Assembly (NCBI RefSeq): GCF_014192645.1
Contig: NZ_JACHYE010000016.1
Span: forward strand, 1-64,000
Origin: Herbaspirillum sp. Sphag64
GTDB taxonomy: Bacteria > Pseudomonadota > Gammaproteobacteria > Burkholderiales > Burkholderiaceae_D
Reading direction: 5' to 3'
Length of the DNA: 64,000 bases
Shown one piece after another: positions 7,906 to 19,344 of the stretch. How positions within the stretch are numbered: position 1 is the stretch's first letter; every line of letters starts with the position of its first letter. The position numbers were made by a program, and so were the translations under genes. Below the pieces are notes generated by a model, which made no database searches, was not told the DNA's origin, and saw nothing but the letters and a program-made list of their open reading frames with translations.

Positions 7906-9081
7906 TTAGAAAGAATGACGTATGCCCAACATCACCACTGCCTGGCCCTTGCCGGAAGAGGCAGAACTATTCTGGGAATCGCCCACCGCAGCCACCGCAT
8001 TGATGATGCTGCCGGTCGAAGAAAGCGTCTGACCGCCGGCCAATTGGTAAGCCTGCAAGAAGTAGATCGCGGTACGTGGCGAGAATGAATAGGTTTCTTC
8101 GAACGATACCTGATGGTAGTTGGCTGCATTGCTGATGCCATTGCCCGCATTGGCATAGGTATAGCTGTAGCCAGCGGCAAGTACCATCTGTGGCGACCAC
8201 TGATAAGTCGAAATCAGCCCCGCGGTCTGGAATTTGACTGGTTGCGTGAACAATGAACCAGTGCCGGGACGATATTGCGCATTGCTATAGTTCACACCCA
8301 CCATCAGTTTGTTGATGGTATAACGTGCCGCAGCCGCAATCATCTGCACATTGTTGGCAGTTTGATAGCCTGCATTAATCGCCGAGCTTGGAATATTGGC
8401 AGTTGCCGTCGATGAACTCCAGGTGGTGCTACCGGTACCGATATTGAAATGCTGATAGCCCAGCGCAAAGTTCCAGGCGTTCACGTCGTACTTGCCTGCC
8501 AGACTGTAGGCATTACCGGTCGATGTACTACCCGCAGTTTCACCAAACCCATACAGGGCACTGACCTGCGCGCCACCAAACACCGGCGTACTGTACGTCA
8601 CTGAATTACTACTGCGCACGCTGGTATCGAGATCATCCACATCGCCAGGATGGGCACCGGTTGCACCGGTGAGCACCGTGGTCGGCCCGATCGCTCCAAC
8701 ATAGAGGTAGTAAGGAGTGTACTGACGTCCCACAGTAAGCGTACCCGCGCTCTGGCTGTTGAGCCCGACAAAGGCTTGCCGGTTGAATAGCACATTGGAC
8801 GAACTAAATGCACCGGTATTGGTATCAAATCCGTTTTCCAGCGTAAAAATTGCCTGCAATCCACCGCCCAGGTCCTCAACGCCCTTGAAGCCGAGCTTGC
8901 TCGACGACAGATTACCTGTGCGCAAGTAAACATTGCTCAGCCCACCCTGATTATTGGTGTACACCAGCGCATCGTCGACCACGCCGTAGATCGTTACATT
9001 ACTCTGCGCCGATGCCGACGTTGATATTCCCATCGCCGTTACCAGCAGTCCTCCCACCATCCAGCCATGTCGTTTTTTCAT
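7906..9081 (-). CDS. Outer-membrane porin (Porin_4 family)
   Basis: This is a trimeric general-diffusion porin of the betaproteobacterial outer membrane. The 391-aa precursor has a signal peptide (MKKRHGWMVGG to ASA, cleavage near residue 25). The family start SNVTIYGVVDDALVYTNN follows, with many alternating beta strands and a terminal phenylalanine in MLGIRHSF, the signal recognised by the BAM machinery. GAGGG lies just upstream of the ATG. The gene stands alone with its own terminator. Substrate selectivity cannot be inferred. Confidence 0.92.
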   Translation of the reverse strand: MKKRHGWMVGGLLVTAMGISTSASAQSNVTIYGVVDDALVYTNNQGGLSNVYLRTGNLSSSKLGFKGVEDLGGGLQAIFTLENGFDTNTGAFSSSNVLFNRQAFVGLNSQSAGTLTVGRQYTPYYLYVGAIGPTTVLTGATGAHPGDVDDLDTSVRSSNSVTYSTPVFGGAQVSALYGFGETAGSTSTGNAYSLAGKYDVNAWNFALGYQHFNIGTGSTTWSSSTATANIPSSAINAGYQTANNVQMIAAAARYTINKLMVGVNYSNAQYRPGTGSLFTQPVKFQTAGLISTYQWSPQMVLAAGYSYTYANAGNGISNAANYHQVSFEETYSFSPRTAIYFLQAYQLAGGQTLSSTGSIINAVAAVGDSQNSSASSGKGQAVVMLGIRHSF

Positions 9082-9098
9082 TTTTCCCTCATTTTTAG

Positions 9099-9117
9099 GT
9101 CATGACCCAGGTCATGA
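9099..9117 (-). promoter_or_regulatory. Direct repeat/palindrome GGTCATGA upstream of the porin gene
   Basis: GGTCATGACC at 9099-9108 is a perfect palindrome, and GGTCATGA recurs at 9110-9117, 11 bp away, about one helical turn. The site ends 18 bp before the porin start, just outside its ribosome binding site. It could be an operator or a leader element; the regulator is unknown. Confidence 0.35.
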
Positions 9118-10189
9118 TCGATGCACTGATAATTGCGGTATGACTCCGCACTGAATTGACGCCATCGCATCAGCAATCAACGACGTCAACAAATGCCACG
9201 CCCAATACGAGGCACAGTAGCGCCCTCACCTCACAAGTAGTGGCAATAAAGACGGCAATAGAACGCTAGGCAGACACCACAACAACGACGCCTGCGATAA
9301 GGCCGGACAGCTAGTGTCGGCATCGCAATCGACAGAGGAAGTTGCGATGTGCCCCAGAAAGAGGGCTAAGCGGTATGTTCATGACGGTCTCCCACACCTT
9401 CAGGCCACCCTCTGCGGGACGGCTCTTTTTGATCGAATCGCTGACACGTTGCCAGCGGTCTTGACGCTTGAATAACTATCCTAGTCCGACAGTGTCAGAC
9501 CAAGGAGGAACGCTACGCTTGCACGGACTTGAATCCCCGCTCTCAAGATATCAGTTATCTGATGACTGATGTATAAATATTGACACTCGAATGCCTGAAA
9601 GTCAAGGTTGATGGGAGTTTGATGGCAAAAAAATGGCTTGCGAGGAAGGCAAATGCTATTCTGGAATGAAAGCGAGTACAGGAAGATGAAAGGACGCCTA
9701 CGGCCTAAGCATAGCTGGGTTAAAACAGACTTAGAAGCCGCCTACGCATCGGCATCACGCAGTTAAACATATATGATGACCGATATCTTACCGTTGTGAT
9801 TCAGTTTGACCAGACAGGCATTACCGTCTGTATTGATTGCGAATGCGTAATAAAAACTTGATGCTGCAGATGGCCTCATCCGCATATCGATGTACCTTGA
9901 GGCCGGGTGTCGCCATGCAATGTATCTGGCTGAATATCCAGCGTGTTTTTAGTCAGCCCATCCAGCATATAGATCTCCCCCCTAGGCCCCAGGGAATAAA
10001 AAACGAGAACCAAGCGACGTCATCGTCCCTGACAGAGCAATAGCCGATCCCTCCGCACCACCAATTTGAGATTTTTCAGACATGTGAACAATGGCGGAAT
10101 GCGATTGCCCGTCCAAGGGCTTGAAAATTGAATGCGTTTGCGCAATACACCAAAATAATCCGAGGATTGTTTTAAAGGAGTACAACAGA
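9118..10189. other. Poorly coding tract with possible gene relics
   Basis: About 1.1 kb without a convincing complete gene. The left part holds porin promoter sequence. Between 9622 and about 9870 there are short interrupted plus-strand reading frames: a 15-codon one with GGGAG before its ATG at 9622, a 37-codon one at 9653-9766 ending VKTDLEAAYASASRS, and a start-less piece around 9760-9860 reading LNIYDDRYLTVVIQFDQTG. These look like decayed coding sequence. A 67-bp segment (9675-9741) recurs near the tgt stop. I see no transposase or integrase. Confidence 0.4.
9675..9741 (+). repeat. Imperfect direct repeat, copy 1
   Basis: This 67-bp segment aligns without gaps to 10632-10698 with 50 of 67 identical bases by hand count, including the run GGGTTAAAACAGA. 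The two copies are 957 bp apart and bracket the hypothetical gene at 10190-10606. In the same plus-strand frame both would encode ...VKTDL.AA. Confidence 0.6.
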
Positions 10190-10606
10190 ATGATGAATTC
10201 ATGCGAAGGTGCCACCCGCCCACAAGCATCGGGGATGCGTTCGGCTGAGGCCGAGGATGACGCCAAAACAGCAGGCCCTTTGGCAGGAAGTTTGGTGAAG
10301 TGCAATTCAAGTACTCAAACCTGCAATGAGGGTGCGATGTTGCCTTCTGAAATAGTTGAAAAAAATCTTAAATATGTTTCCGTTCGGGAAACCTTGATGA
10401 ATGTAAATGAAGCATTCAAAACCAATAACGCACCGCAAGATTATAAGGAAATAAGTTCCAAGAGATATGTAGAGATCGAGATGGAATTTTTGTATTCACA
10501 GTTGATCATGTTCGCCAAACTCAAATTCGAAAAGGGCCGGCGCGATCTTGCGATTCCAGATGAAACTGTAGATGCGTCAAAAATACATCCACAGCCGTCC
10601 CGATGA
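10190..10606 (+). CDS. Hypothetical protein, 138 aa
   Basis: I do not recognise this protein. AAAGGAG (10174-10180) lies 9 nt before ATG 10190, a strong ribosome binding site, which is the main support. The first ~50 residues are polar and low-complexity with two cysteines close together (KCNSSTQTCNEG). The rest is predicted helical, with EIVEKNLKYVSVRETLMNVNEAF followed by a second helix-rich stretch including EIEMEFLYSQLIMFAKLKFEKG. No signal peptide or membrane segment is seen. Its coding sequence is AT-richer than its neighbours. It sits between two diverged 67-bp repeats next to tgt, which suggests an acquired or relic islet. Confidence 0.5.
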   Translation: MMNSCEGATRPQASGMRSAEAEDDAKTAGPLAGSLVKCNSSTQTCNEGAMLPSEIVEKNLKYVSVRETLMNVNEAFKTNNAPQDYKEISSKRYVEIEMEFLYSQLIMFAKLKFEKGRRDLAIPDETVDASKIHPQPSR

Positions 10607-10631
10607 CGCGAGCTGGATAGATCAGAAGAGA

Positions 10632-12833
<2,202 letters not shown>

Positions 12834-12900
12834 GGAAAAATCAACATAGAAGCAGCGACGCCTGCCGGAACCGATCAGTCATCGCATTGAATACTAACAA

Positions 12901-12920
12901 TACTGTAAATAATCACAGTA
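12901..12920. promoter_or_regulatory. LexA-type SOS box between queA and recG
   Basis: The palindrome TACTGT-N8-ACAGTA occupies 12901-12920 and contains the exact CTGT-N8-ACAG consensus (12903-12918) used by LexA in beta- and gammaproteobacteria. The N8 core is AT-rich (AAATAATC), as in strong SOS boxes. It lies 52 bp before the recG start and 67 bp from the queA start. Control of recG by LexA would be unusual but logical; binding is inferred. Confidence 0.55.
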
Positions 12921-12972
12921 AAATAAGGCCGAACCCGTTATTTTACGCTTTCTCGCCACGCTAACCTCTTGC

Positions 12973-15120
12973 ATGCCCGCACAAACCCAAAAAGCTGCCA
13001 CGCAGCGCGCGCGAACCAAACCGGCTGATACCAGCACGCCAGCCTTGAGCGCTGCCCAGAAAAGTGCCAGAAAACTCGCCAAACTGGGCCTGCGCACTGA
13101 CATGGATCTGGCGTTGCATCTGCCGATGCGCTACGAAGACGAAACCAGCATCATGAGCATTCATGAGGCCAGCCTGCGCGGTACGCAGATGGTACAGGTA
13201 GAAGGCGTCATCAGTATCAGCGACATTCAATACCGGCCGCGCCGTCAGCTGGTAGTGACCATGCAGGACGACAGCGGACAACTGGTGCTGCGTTTCCTCA
13301 ATTTTTATGGCAATCAGGCCAAACAGCTGGCCGAAGGCGTGCGCATTCGGGTACGCGGCGAATTGCGTCACGGCTTTTTTGGTGCCGAAATGGTCCATCC
13401 CAACTACAAGGTGGTACTCGAAGGCGCGCCCTTGCCAACTGCCTTAACACCGGTCTACCCGGCTGGTGAAGGCTTGTCTCAGGCTTATCTGCGCAAAGCC
13501 ATTGCGACCGCGCTGAGTCGCCTCGACTGGCGCGATACGCTGCCATCCGAAAACCTCACCGAACTGAAGCTGAGCAGCTTCGAGAGCGCGGTGCGACTGC
13601 TGCACAACCCACCTGTCGATGTCGATGAATATGCGCTGACCGAACGTTCGCACCCAGCCTGGATCCGCATGAAATTTGATGAACTGCTGGCACAGCAACT
13701 CTCGCTCAAGCGCGCGCAGGCAGCAAGGCGGGCGCGAACAGCTTGCGCCTTGCCGCATCAAGGCACAATTTCACAAGCCTTCCTGCAGCAATTGCCATTC
13801 CAGCTGACAGCGGCCCAGCAACGCGTACTGGAAGAAATCCGTCACGATCTGCGCGAGTCATTTCCGATGCAACGCCTGCTGCAAGGCGATGTCGGCAGCG
13901 GTAAAACTGTTGTCGCCGCACTGGCCGCTGCGCAAGCGATTGATAGTGGCTTCCAGGCTGTGCTGATGGCCCCAACCGAAATTCTGGCCGAACAGCATTT
14001 CCGCAAGATTGCAGCCTGGATGGCGCCACTTGGTGTACAAGTTGCCTGGCTCACCGGCAGCCTGAAGAAAAAGGAAAAGGCGGCAGCCAATGCCTTGATC
14101 GAATCCGGTCAGGCGCGTCTGGTAGTCGGTACGCATGCGCTGATTCAGGATAGCGTGCAGTTTCAAAAGCTGGGGCTGGTGATTGTCGATGAACAGCATC
14201 GTTTTGGCGTGGGACAGCGACTGGCACTCCGCAACAAGGCGCTTGATGTATCGGATGGACACGAATCCGGAGGTATCCCAACCGGCACTGATGGCACTGT
14301 ACCCCACCAGTTGATGATGTCCGCCACGCCGATTCCGCGCACCCTGGCGATGACGTATTACGCCGATCTCGAAGTCTCCGTGATTGATGAGTTACCCCCC
14401 GGGCGCACCCCGATTGTGACCCGCACGGTAGACCAGAACCGGCGCGAAGAAGTCATCGCCCGCGTCCATGCCGCCGCGCAGGAAGGCCGTCAGATTTACT
14501 GGGTCTGCCCGTTGATTGAAGAATCTGAAGCATTGCAGTTGCAGACCGCGACAGACACCTGCGCCATGCTCACCGAGGCACTCCCGGAGCTGCAGATCGG
14601 ACTGGTGCACGGTCGCCTCAAGCCTGCGGAAAAGCAGGCGGTGATGGACGCCTTCAGTGCCGGAAAGATTCAGGTTCTGGTAGCAACCACCGTGATTGAA
14701 GTCGGTGTCGATGTGCCGAATGCCTCGCTGATGGTGATTGAACACGCCGAGCGTTTTGGCCTCTCGCAGTTGCATCAGCTGCGTGGACGCGTTGGCCGTG
14801 GCGCCGCCGCCAGTGCCTGCATCCTGCTATATCAAAGTCCATTGGGCGGTACCGCCAAGCAGCGATTGATGACCATGCGCGAAACCGCCGACGGATTTGA
14901 GATCGCGCGCCGGGATCTGGAAATCCGTGGTCCGGGCGAATTCCTTGGTGCGCGACAATCGGGTGAAGCCATGCTGCGCTTTGCCGACCTCGCCACCGAT
15001 CAATGGCTGGTGGAAAAGGCGCGTGATCTGGCGCAGCGACTGTTGCACAATAATCTGGAGGTGGTTGATCGCCACCTGGAACGCTGGCTCGGTGGCAAAG
15101 AAGACTTTCTCAAGGTGTGA
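12973..15120 (+). CDS. recG: ATP-dependent DNA helicase RecG
   Basis: RecG remodels stalled replication forks and branch-migrates Holliday junctions. The 715-aa protein has an N-terminal OB-fold wedge region (about 70-150) and a superfamily-2 helicase core. The core carries GDVGSGKT (305-312), DEQH (406-409), SATPIPRT (450-457) and the C-terminal LHQLRGRVGRG motif. An insertion around 425-445 (SDGHESGGIPTGTDG) is a polar loop between motifs II and III. No strong ribosome binding site precedes ATG 12973. It is followed by a convergent cytochrome c gene. Confidence 0.97.
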   Translation: MPAQTQKAATQRARTKPADTSTPALSAAQKSARKLAKLGLRTDMDLALHLPMRYEDETSIMSIHEASLRGTQMVQVEGVISISDIQYRPRRQLVVTMQDDSGQLVLRFLNFYGNQAKQLAEGVRIRVRGELRHGFFGAEMVHPNYKVVLEGAPLPTALTPVYPAGEGLSQAYLRKAIATALSRLDWRDTLPSENLTELKLSSFESAVRLLHNPPVDVDEYALTERSHPAWIRMKFDELLAQQLSLKRAQAARRARTACALPHQGTISQAFLQQLPFQLTAAQQRVLEEIRHDLRESFPMQRLLQGDVGSGKTVVAALAAAQAIDSGFQAVLMAPTEILAEQHFRKIAAWMAPLGVQVAWLTGSLKKKEKAAANALIESGQARLVVGTHALIQDSVQFQKLGLVIVDEQHRFGVGQRLALRNKALDVSDGHESGGIPTGTDGTVPHQLMMSATPIPRTLAMTYYADLEVSVIDELPPGRTPIVTRTVDQNRREEVIARVHAAAQEGRQIYWVCPLIEESEALQLQTATDTCAMLTEALPELQIGLVHGRLKPAEKQAVMDAFSAGKIQVLVATTVIEVGVDVPNASLMVIEHAERFGLSQLHQLRGRVGRGAAASACILLYQSPLGGTAKQRLMTMRETADGFEIARRDLEIRGPGEFLGARQSGEAMLRFADLATDQWLVEKARDLAQRLLHNNLEVVDRHLERWLGGKEDFLKV

Positions 15121-15162
15121 CCGGCGCCCGCAATCACACACCATTAATCGCGCTGATAGGGG

Positions 15163-15558
15163 CTAGTGAAAGGTTTTTAAATAAGCCAGCAGATTGCTGA
15201 TGTCCTGATCATTACTGAACCCCCACAGCCGCATTTTGGTGCCAGGAACAACATCGCCAGGTGCCTTGAGAAAAGCGCGTAATTTGTCTTCAGTCCAGAC
15301 GATATGGGAATTCTGCATTGCCGCCGAATAGTGGTAATCCTTGGTCGATGCTGCCGCCCGGCCAAGGATGCCATTGAGCTGGGGACCGAATCCGGCGCGT
15401 GCTGCAGGGCCAACCTGATGACAATTGGCACAGGTCTTGAACAGTGCCTGCCCCGCCACAGGATCCGCGGTCGCCGCCGGGGCCGCATTTGCCAACGCAC
15501 ACAGCGCCATCATTGGCAGCATTTTTAGCGGAAGGCTGAGAGAAAATTGCTGGTCCAT
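15163..15558 (-). CDS. Class I c-type cytochrome, periplasmic
   Basis: A small monohaem electron carrier of 131 aa. It has a signal peptide (MDQQFSLSLPLKMLPMMALCALANAAPA), the haem site CANCH and HQVGPAARAGFGPQLNGILGR, a typical cytochrome c region. The distal methionine is in GTKMRLWGFSNDQDISNLLAYLKTF. GGAG 8 nt upstream supports ATG 15558 over a longer in-frame reading. It resembles cytochrome c-550/c2 types; its redox partners are not evident from neighbours. Confidence 0.88.
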   Translation of the reverse strand: MDQQFSLSLPLKMLPMMALCALANAAPAATADPVAGQALFKTCANCHQVGPAARAGFGPQLNGILGRAAASTKDYHYSAAMQNSHIVWTEDKLRAFLKAPGDVVPGTKMRLWGFSNDQDISNLLAYLKTFH

Positions 15559-15677
15559 GTGTTGCACTCCAGTGAAGTCTTTTGCTGATTCTGGCACGCA
15601 CTCTAGCATGCCCTTGCAGCGCTGCATGGCAGGGGTAAATGCGCTATAGTCAAAAGAATTTCGCTCATCACATTGCC

Positions 15678-16625
15678 ATGACTCTTACCGAACTCAAGTA
15701 CATCGTTGCCGTGGCCCGGCAAAAACATTTTGGGCATGCTGCCGAGGCGTGTTTTGTCGCGCAACCGACACTCTCGGTCGCGATCAAGAAGCTGGAAGAC
15801 GAACTTGGTGTGGTGATCTTCGAGCGTGGTGGTACCGAGGTATCGGTGACGCCGCTGGGCGCTCAAATCGTGGCACAGGCCGAGCGGGTATTGGAACAAA
15901 CCGCCGCCATCAAGGAAATTGCCAATCAAAACAAGGACCCGCTGGCCGGACCTCTGCGACTAGGTATTATCTACACCATCGGCCCTTACCTGCTGCCTTC
16001 GCTGGTCAAGACCATGATCTCGACCGTGCCGCAAATGCCGCTGATCCTGCAGGAAAATTTTACAACCCGTCTCATCGAATTGCTGCGCCAGGGCGAGCTT
16101 GATGCCGCCATCATGGCACTGCCCTTCCCTGAGCATGGCCTGATGGTCCAGCCTTTGTATGACGAGGAGTTTGTCGTCGCATTGCCGAAACATCACAAGT
16201 GGGCTGAACGCAGCGAGATCGCCGCGCAGGATCTCAAGAGTGAAACCATGCTGCTACTGGGTAACGGCCATTGCTTCCGGGATCAGGTATTGGAAGTATG
16301 TCCGGAAATGTCTCGGTTTTCGACTGCAGGTGACGGTATCGCACGGACGTTTGAAGGTTCATCACTAGAAACCATCCGGCATATGGTCGCATCCGGTATC
16401 GGCGTTACCGTGTTGCCGCAGGCATCGGTTCCCGATATACACACCACCGATGGCATGGTGCGCTATGTGCCGTTCAATAAACCGGTACCGTCACGCCGTG
16501 TTGTGCTGGCATGGCGCAAGAGCTTCACGCGACGCCCCGCCATCGAAGCGATTCGGCACGCGGTCATGTCGTGTAACCTGCACGGCGTAAGCATGCTGCA
16601 TGATGCCGAGCTAACCGAAGGCTAA
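15678..16625 (+). CDS. oxyR: Hydrogen-peroxide-sensing LysR regulator OxyR
   Basis: OxyR activates peroxide-defence genes after forming an intramolecular disulfide. The 315-aa protein starting at ATG 15678 has the N-terminal LysR HTH (LKYIVAVARQKHFGHAAEACFVAQPTLS in part). Its redox motif GHCFRDQVLEVC puts the cysteines at residues 199 and 208, exactly the E. coli numbering. The recG-oxyR neighbourhood is common in Burkholderiales. The C-terminal TFEGSSLETIRHMVASGIGVTVLP is also typical. Confidence 0.95.
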   Translation: MTLTELKYIVAVARQKHFGHAAEACFVAQPTLSVAIKKLEDELGVVIFERGGTEVSVTPLGAQIVAQAERVLEQTAAIKEIANQNKDPLAGPLRLGIIYTIGPYLLPSLVKTMISTVPQMPLILQENFTTRLIELLRQGELDAAIMALPFPEHGLMVQPLYDEEFVVALPKHHKWAERSEIAAQDLKSETMLLLGNGHCFRDQVLEVCPEMSRFSTAGDGIARTFEGSSLETIRHMVASGIGVTVLPQASVPDIHTTDGMVRYVPFNKPVPSRRVVLAWRKSFTRRPAIEAIRHAVMSCNLHGVSMLHDAELTEG

Positions 16626-16682
16626 CAGTTATCCGCCTGAACTAAGACAGATAAAGACACGTCCACATTACGAGGAATATAG

Positions 16683-17348
16683 ATGTCAGAACCGCAAATC
16701 ACTCTCTACGTCGATGCCCAATTTATCAGTCCGTATGCCATGTCGGCCTTTGTCGCGCTGACCGAGAAAAAGATTCCATTCACGTTGCATACCGTGGATC
16801 TGGCAACACGCGAAAATCGCGCTCCTGAATATGCCGGGCAGTCTCTGACGCAGCGCATTCCGATGCTGGTACAAGGAGATTTGCGCTTGTCGGAGTCATC
16901 GGCCATTGCGGAATACCTGGAGGAGTGTTTTCCACCACCACTGCACGCGGCACTCTATCCTTCCGCATTGCGGCAACGCGCAAGAGCGCGCGAGATACAG
17001 GCATGGTTACGCAGCGATCTGCTGCCTGTTCGCCAAGAACGGCCGACTGAAGTTGTTTTCTATGCAGAGAGTAAGCCACCGTTGTCCGCGCAGGCACAAA
17101 ATGCGGCAGAAAAACTGATTCAGGCCTGCAACAGTTTGCTGGAAGAAGGCCGTGAACACCTGTTCAATACCTGGTGCATCGCTGATACCGACCTGGCACT
17201 GATGCTCAACCGCCTGCTACGAAATGGTGATCCACTGCCTGCCAAACTGGCACACTACGCGCAACGTCAGTGGCAAAGGCCCGCAGTTCAGCAATGGCTA
17301 CAATTGGTTCAGCAAGCACGCCAGGCGGCTCAGGGGAACAATAAATAA
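16683..17348 (+). CDS. yfcF: Glutathione S-transferase YfcF
   Basis: The 221-aa protein closely follows E. coli YfcF from end to end. Shared stretches include ITLYVDAQFISPYAMSAFVAL, LSESSAIAEYLEE, ARAREIQAWLRSDLLPVRQERPT and LFNTWCIADTDLALMLNRL. YfcF has glutathione-dependent transferase and peroxidase activity. It lies 57 bp after oxyR in the same direction, so a role in oxidative stress is plausible; co-transcription is an inference. Confidence 0.9.
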   Translation: MSEPQITLYVDAQFISPYAMSAFVALTEKKIPFTLHTVDLATRENRAPEYAGQSLTQRIPMLVQGDLRLSESSAIAEYLEECFPPPLHAALYPSALRQRARAREIQAWLRSDLLPVRQERPTEVVFYAESKPPLSAQAQNAAEKLIQACNSLLEEGREHLFNTWCIADTDLALMLNRLLRNGDPLPAKLAHYAQRQWQRPAVQQWLQLVQQARQAAQGNNK

Positions 17349-17378
17349 CGGCTGGGGATGTATCGAAGATGCAGACAA

Positions 17379-17400
17379 GCTGACCGGAAGACCGGTCAGC
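17379..17400. terminator. Hairpin between convergent yfcF and cheD
   Basis: A perfect 9-bp stem GCTGACCGG (17379-17387) / CCGGTCAGC (17392-17400) with a 4-nt loop sits in the 68-bp gap between the two stop codons. No T-run flanks it on either strand, but its position fits a shared terminator. Confidence 0.5.
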
Positions 17401-17416
17401 CCTGCCATGCAAAAAC

Positions 17417-18019
17417 TCAGAACAGATCGATATCGCCGCCAACCGGCTTTTGTGCGAGCTTACCGGCGTAATCGCGCTCTTTGACCTCCAGCGCCGGATC
17501 GGTGCTCTTGAGCTTTTTCACCATGACCTTGCCGCTACGCGGAAAGTAATTGACCTTGCGCGGCCAGATATCGTTGAGATCCTCGGCCGTAATACGGATG
17601 TTCTCGGTGCGCAGGTAATCTCGGACAAACTTGGCATTGCGTTCACCCACATTGATGGCATTGAAGCCACGTAGCACCGCGCCGCCACCAAACACTTTGG
17701 CCTCAAGGTTTTCACGCCTGGCCCCCGCCTTGAGTACCTCATTGATCAAAATTTCCATGGCATAGGTGCCATAGCGCATCGAGGAAGAAATCGGACTGTC
17801 GGCATCATTTCCGCCGTCCGGCAACATGAAATGATTCATGCCGCCAATGCCGCTGACTCGGTCACGGATGCAGGCTGAGACGCAGGATCCCAACACCGTG
17901 GTGATCATCATGTCGTCGCGGGTGAAGTAATACTCTCCGGGAAGAATTTTTGCCGCGTGGCAATTGAAACTGCGGTCGTGGTAGATATGTGAAGCAAACT
18001 GCTCGATATTTGCGCTCAT
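17417..18019 (-). CDS. cheD: Chemoreceptor glutamine deamidase CheD
   Basis: CheD deamidates glutamines in methyl-accepting chemotaxis proteins and interacts with CheC-type phosphatases. The 200-aa protein shows the catalytic triad spacing of the family: T40, C46 (TTVLGSC) and H63 (GGMNHFMLP), with 17 residues between Cys and His. AGGA lies 6 nt before ATG 18019; the adjacent ATG 18022 is the alternative. No cheA, cheW, cheB, cheR or receptor gene is nearby, although cheD is usually inside a che operon. Confidence 0.9.
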   Translation of the reverse strand: MSANIEQFASHIYHDRSFNCHAAKILPGEYYFTRDDMMITTVLGSCVSACIRDRVSGIGGMNHFMLPDGGNDADSPISSSMRYGTYAMEILINEVLKAGARRENLEAKVFGGGAVLRGFNAINVGERNAKFVRDYLRTENIRITAEDLNDIWPRKVNYFPRSGKVMVKKLKSTDPALEVKERDYAGKLAQKPVGGDIDLF

Positions 18020-18176
18020 CATTTTTCCTGTTGCGAGCCGACCCAATCAATTGGTTCGTGGCCGACAATCGGACAGTGCTTGCGAGCGCGGTTCTTGTCA
18101 AGCAATGGGTATTCACTTAAGACAATTTTACGACGCAAAAAATGATAATCGAGATATCCCTACATCGTTGATCCAT

Positions 18177-18212
18177 AAAAAACGGCAACATTGTTTTTTG
18201 ACAATGTCGCCG
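18177..18212 (-). terminator. Terminator of the ugp operon
   Basis: On the minus strand a long stem (CGGC plus ACATTGT paired with ACAATGT plus GCCG, 18183-18212) with a short A-rich loop is followed by six T residues (18177-18182). It lies about 50 nt after the ugpC stop and separates ugp from cheD. Confidence 0.9.
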
Positions 18213-18260
18213 CTTTCTTCAGCATCATCTCATGTTGACAATGCAATGAGACTCGCCGAT

Positions 18261-19340
18261 TCAGTTAACGCGATGCGTCGTCACCGGATCAAACCAATGT
18301 ACCGTAGCGGCATCGAAACCAGCAGTGACCGACTGACCACTGGCAACCTCCGTCCCGGCCGCACAACGAATGACCATACTCTGCCCACCACAGCGGGTAT
18401 GCACCAGCAATTCCGCTCCCAATGCCTCGACCAGTTCGACCTGCATCGACAGACCCGGACGCCCGAGTTGCAGGTGTTCCGGGCGAATTCCCAGAATACG
18501 CGCACCGGCACCCGCCTGAGCGGCCAAGGCTGTGGCAGGCAAGCTCAGTTGCGAGCCATCATCGAAGGTGAAACTGCTGCCATCGGCATTGAGTTGACCA
18601 TTCAACAGGTTCATTGGCGGTGAACCAATGAAACTGGCGACAAAGGTCGTTGCCGGACGACCATAGACCTCAGCAGGGGTACCAATCTGTTCTGCGCGTC
18701 CCTTGTTCATGACAATCATCCGCTGTCCCAGTGTCATCGCTTCCACCTGGTCATGGGTGACGTACAGGCTGGTGGTACGCAGCGCCGTATGCAGCTTCTG
18801 GATCTCCAGACGCATCTGCACCCGCAGCTTGGCGTCCAGATTCGACAGTGGCTCGTCAAACAGGAATACTGCCGGTTTGCGCACGATGGCACGCCCCATT
18901 GCCACACGCTGACGTTGACCGCCCGACAATTGCCGCGGGGTACGTTGCAGCAAGGCGCCGAGTTCCAGAATCTCGGCCGCACGCTGCACGCGGGTATCGA
19001 TCTCCGCCTTGGGCAAGCCCTGGATCTTGAGCCCGTAGGCCATGTTTTCATACACACTCATGTGCGGATAGAGTGCGTAGTTCTGGAACACCATGGCGAT
19101 ATCGCGCTCTTTCGGCTCCAGGTCATTGACGACTCTGTCGCCAATGACGATTTCACCGGAGCTGATCTCTTCCAGCCCCGCCACCATGCGCAGCAGGGTC
19201 GATTTGCCGCAACCGGACGGGCCGACCATGACAATGAATTCGCCGTCAGCGATGTCGATGTCAATACCGTGAATCACATCCACTGCCTTGGGTGCTTTAC
19301 CGTAGGTCTTCTTGACCTGTTTCAGATGAATTTTTGCCAT
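18261..19340 (-). CDS. ugpC: sn-glycerol-3-phosphate ABC transporter ATP-binding protein
   Basis: UgpC is the ATPase of the UgpBAEC importer. The 359-aa protein contains Walker [10 protein letters not shown], signature LSGGQRQR, Walker [16 protein letters not shown], the switch histidine ([14 protein letters not shown]), and a C-terminal MalK/UgpC-type regulatory OB domain. It starts [14 protein letters not shown] at ATG 19340, 4 bp after the ugpE stop, and ends the operon. Maltose-type ATPases look similar; the ugpA/E/B neighbours fix the assignment. Confidence 0.93.
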   Translation of the reverse strand: MAKIHLKQVKKTYGKAPKAVDVIHGIDIDIADGEFIVMVGPSGCGKSTLLRMVAGLEEISSGEIVIGDRVVNDLEPKERDIAMVFQNYALYPHMSVYENMAYGLKIQGLPKAEIDTRVQRAAEILELGALLQRTPRQLSGGQRQRVAMGRAIVRKPAVFLFDEPLSNLDAKLRVQMRLEIQKLHTALRTTSLYVTHDQVEAMTLGQRMIVMNKGRAEQIGTPAEVYGRPATTFVASFIGSPPMNLLNGQLNADGSSFTFDDGSQLSLPATALAAQAGAGARILGIRPEHLQLGRPGLSMQVELVEALGAELLVHTRCGGQSMVIRCAAGTEVASGQSVTAGFDAATVHWFDPVTTHRVN

Positions 19341-19344
19341 AGTT

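Noticed and set aside
9982..10310. Minus-strand frames across 9982-10310 that could encode about 100 residues
   Set aside because: They are antisense to the start of the hypothetical gene, which has the better ribosome binding site, and their composition is unremarkable.
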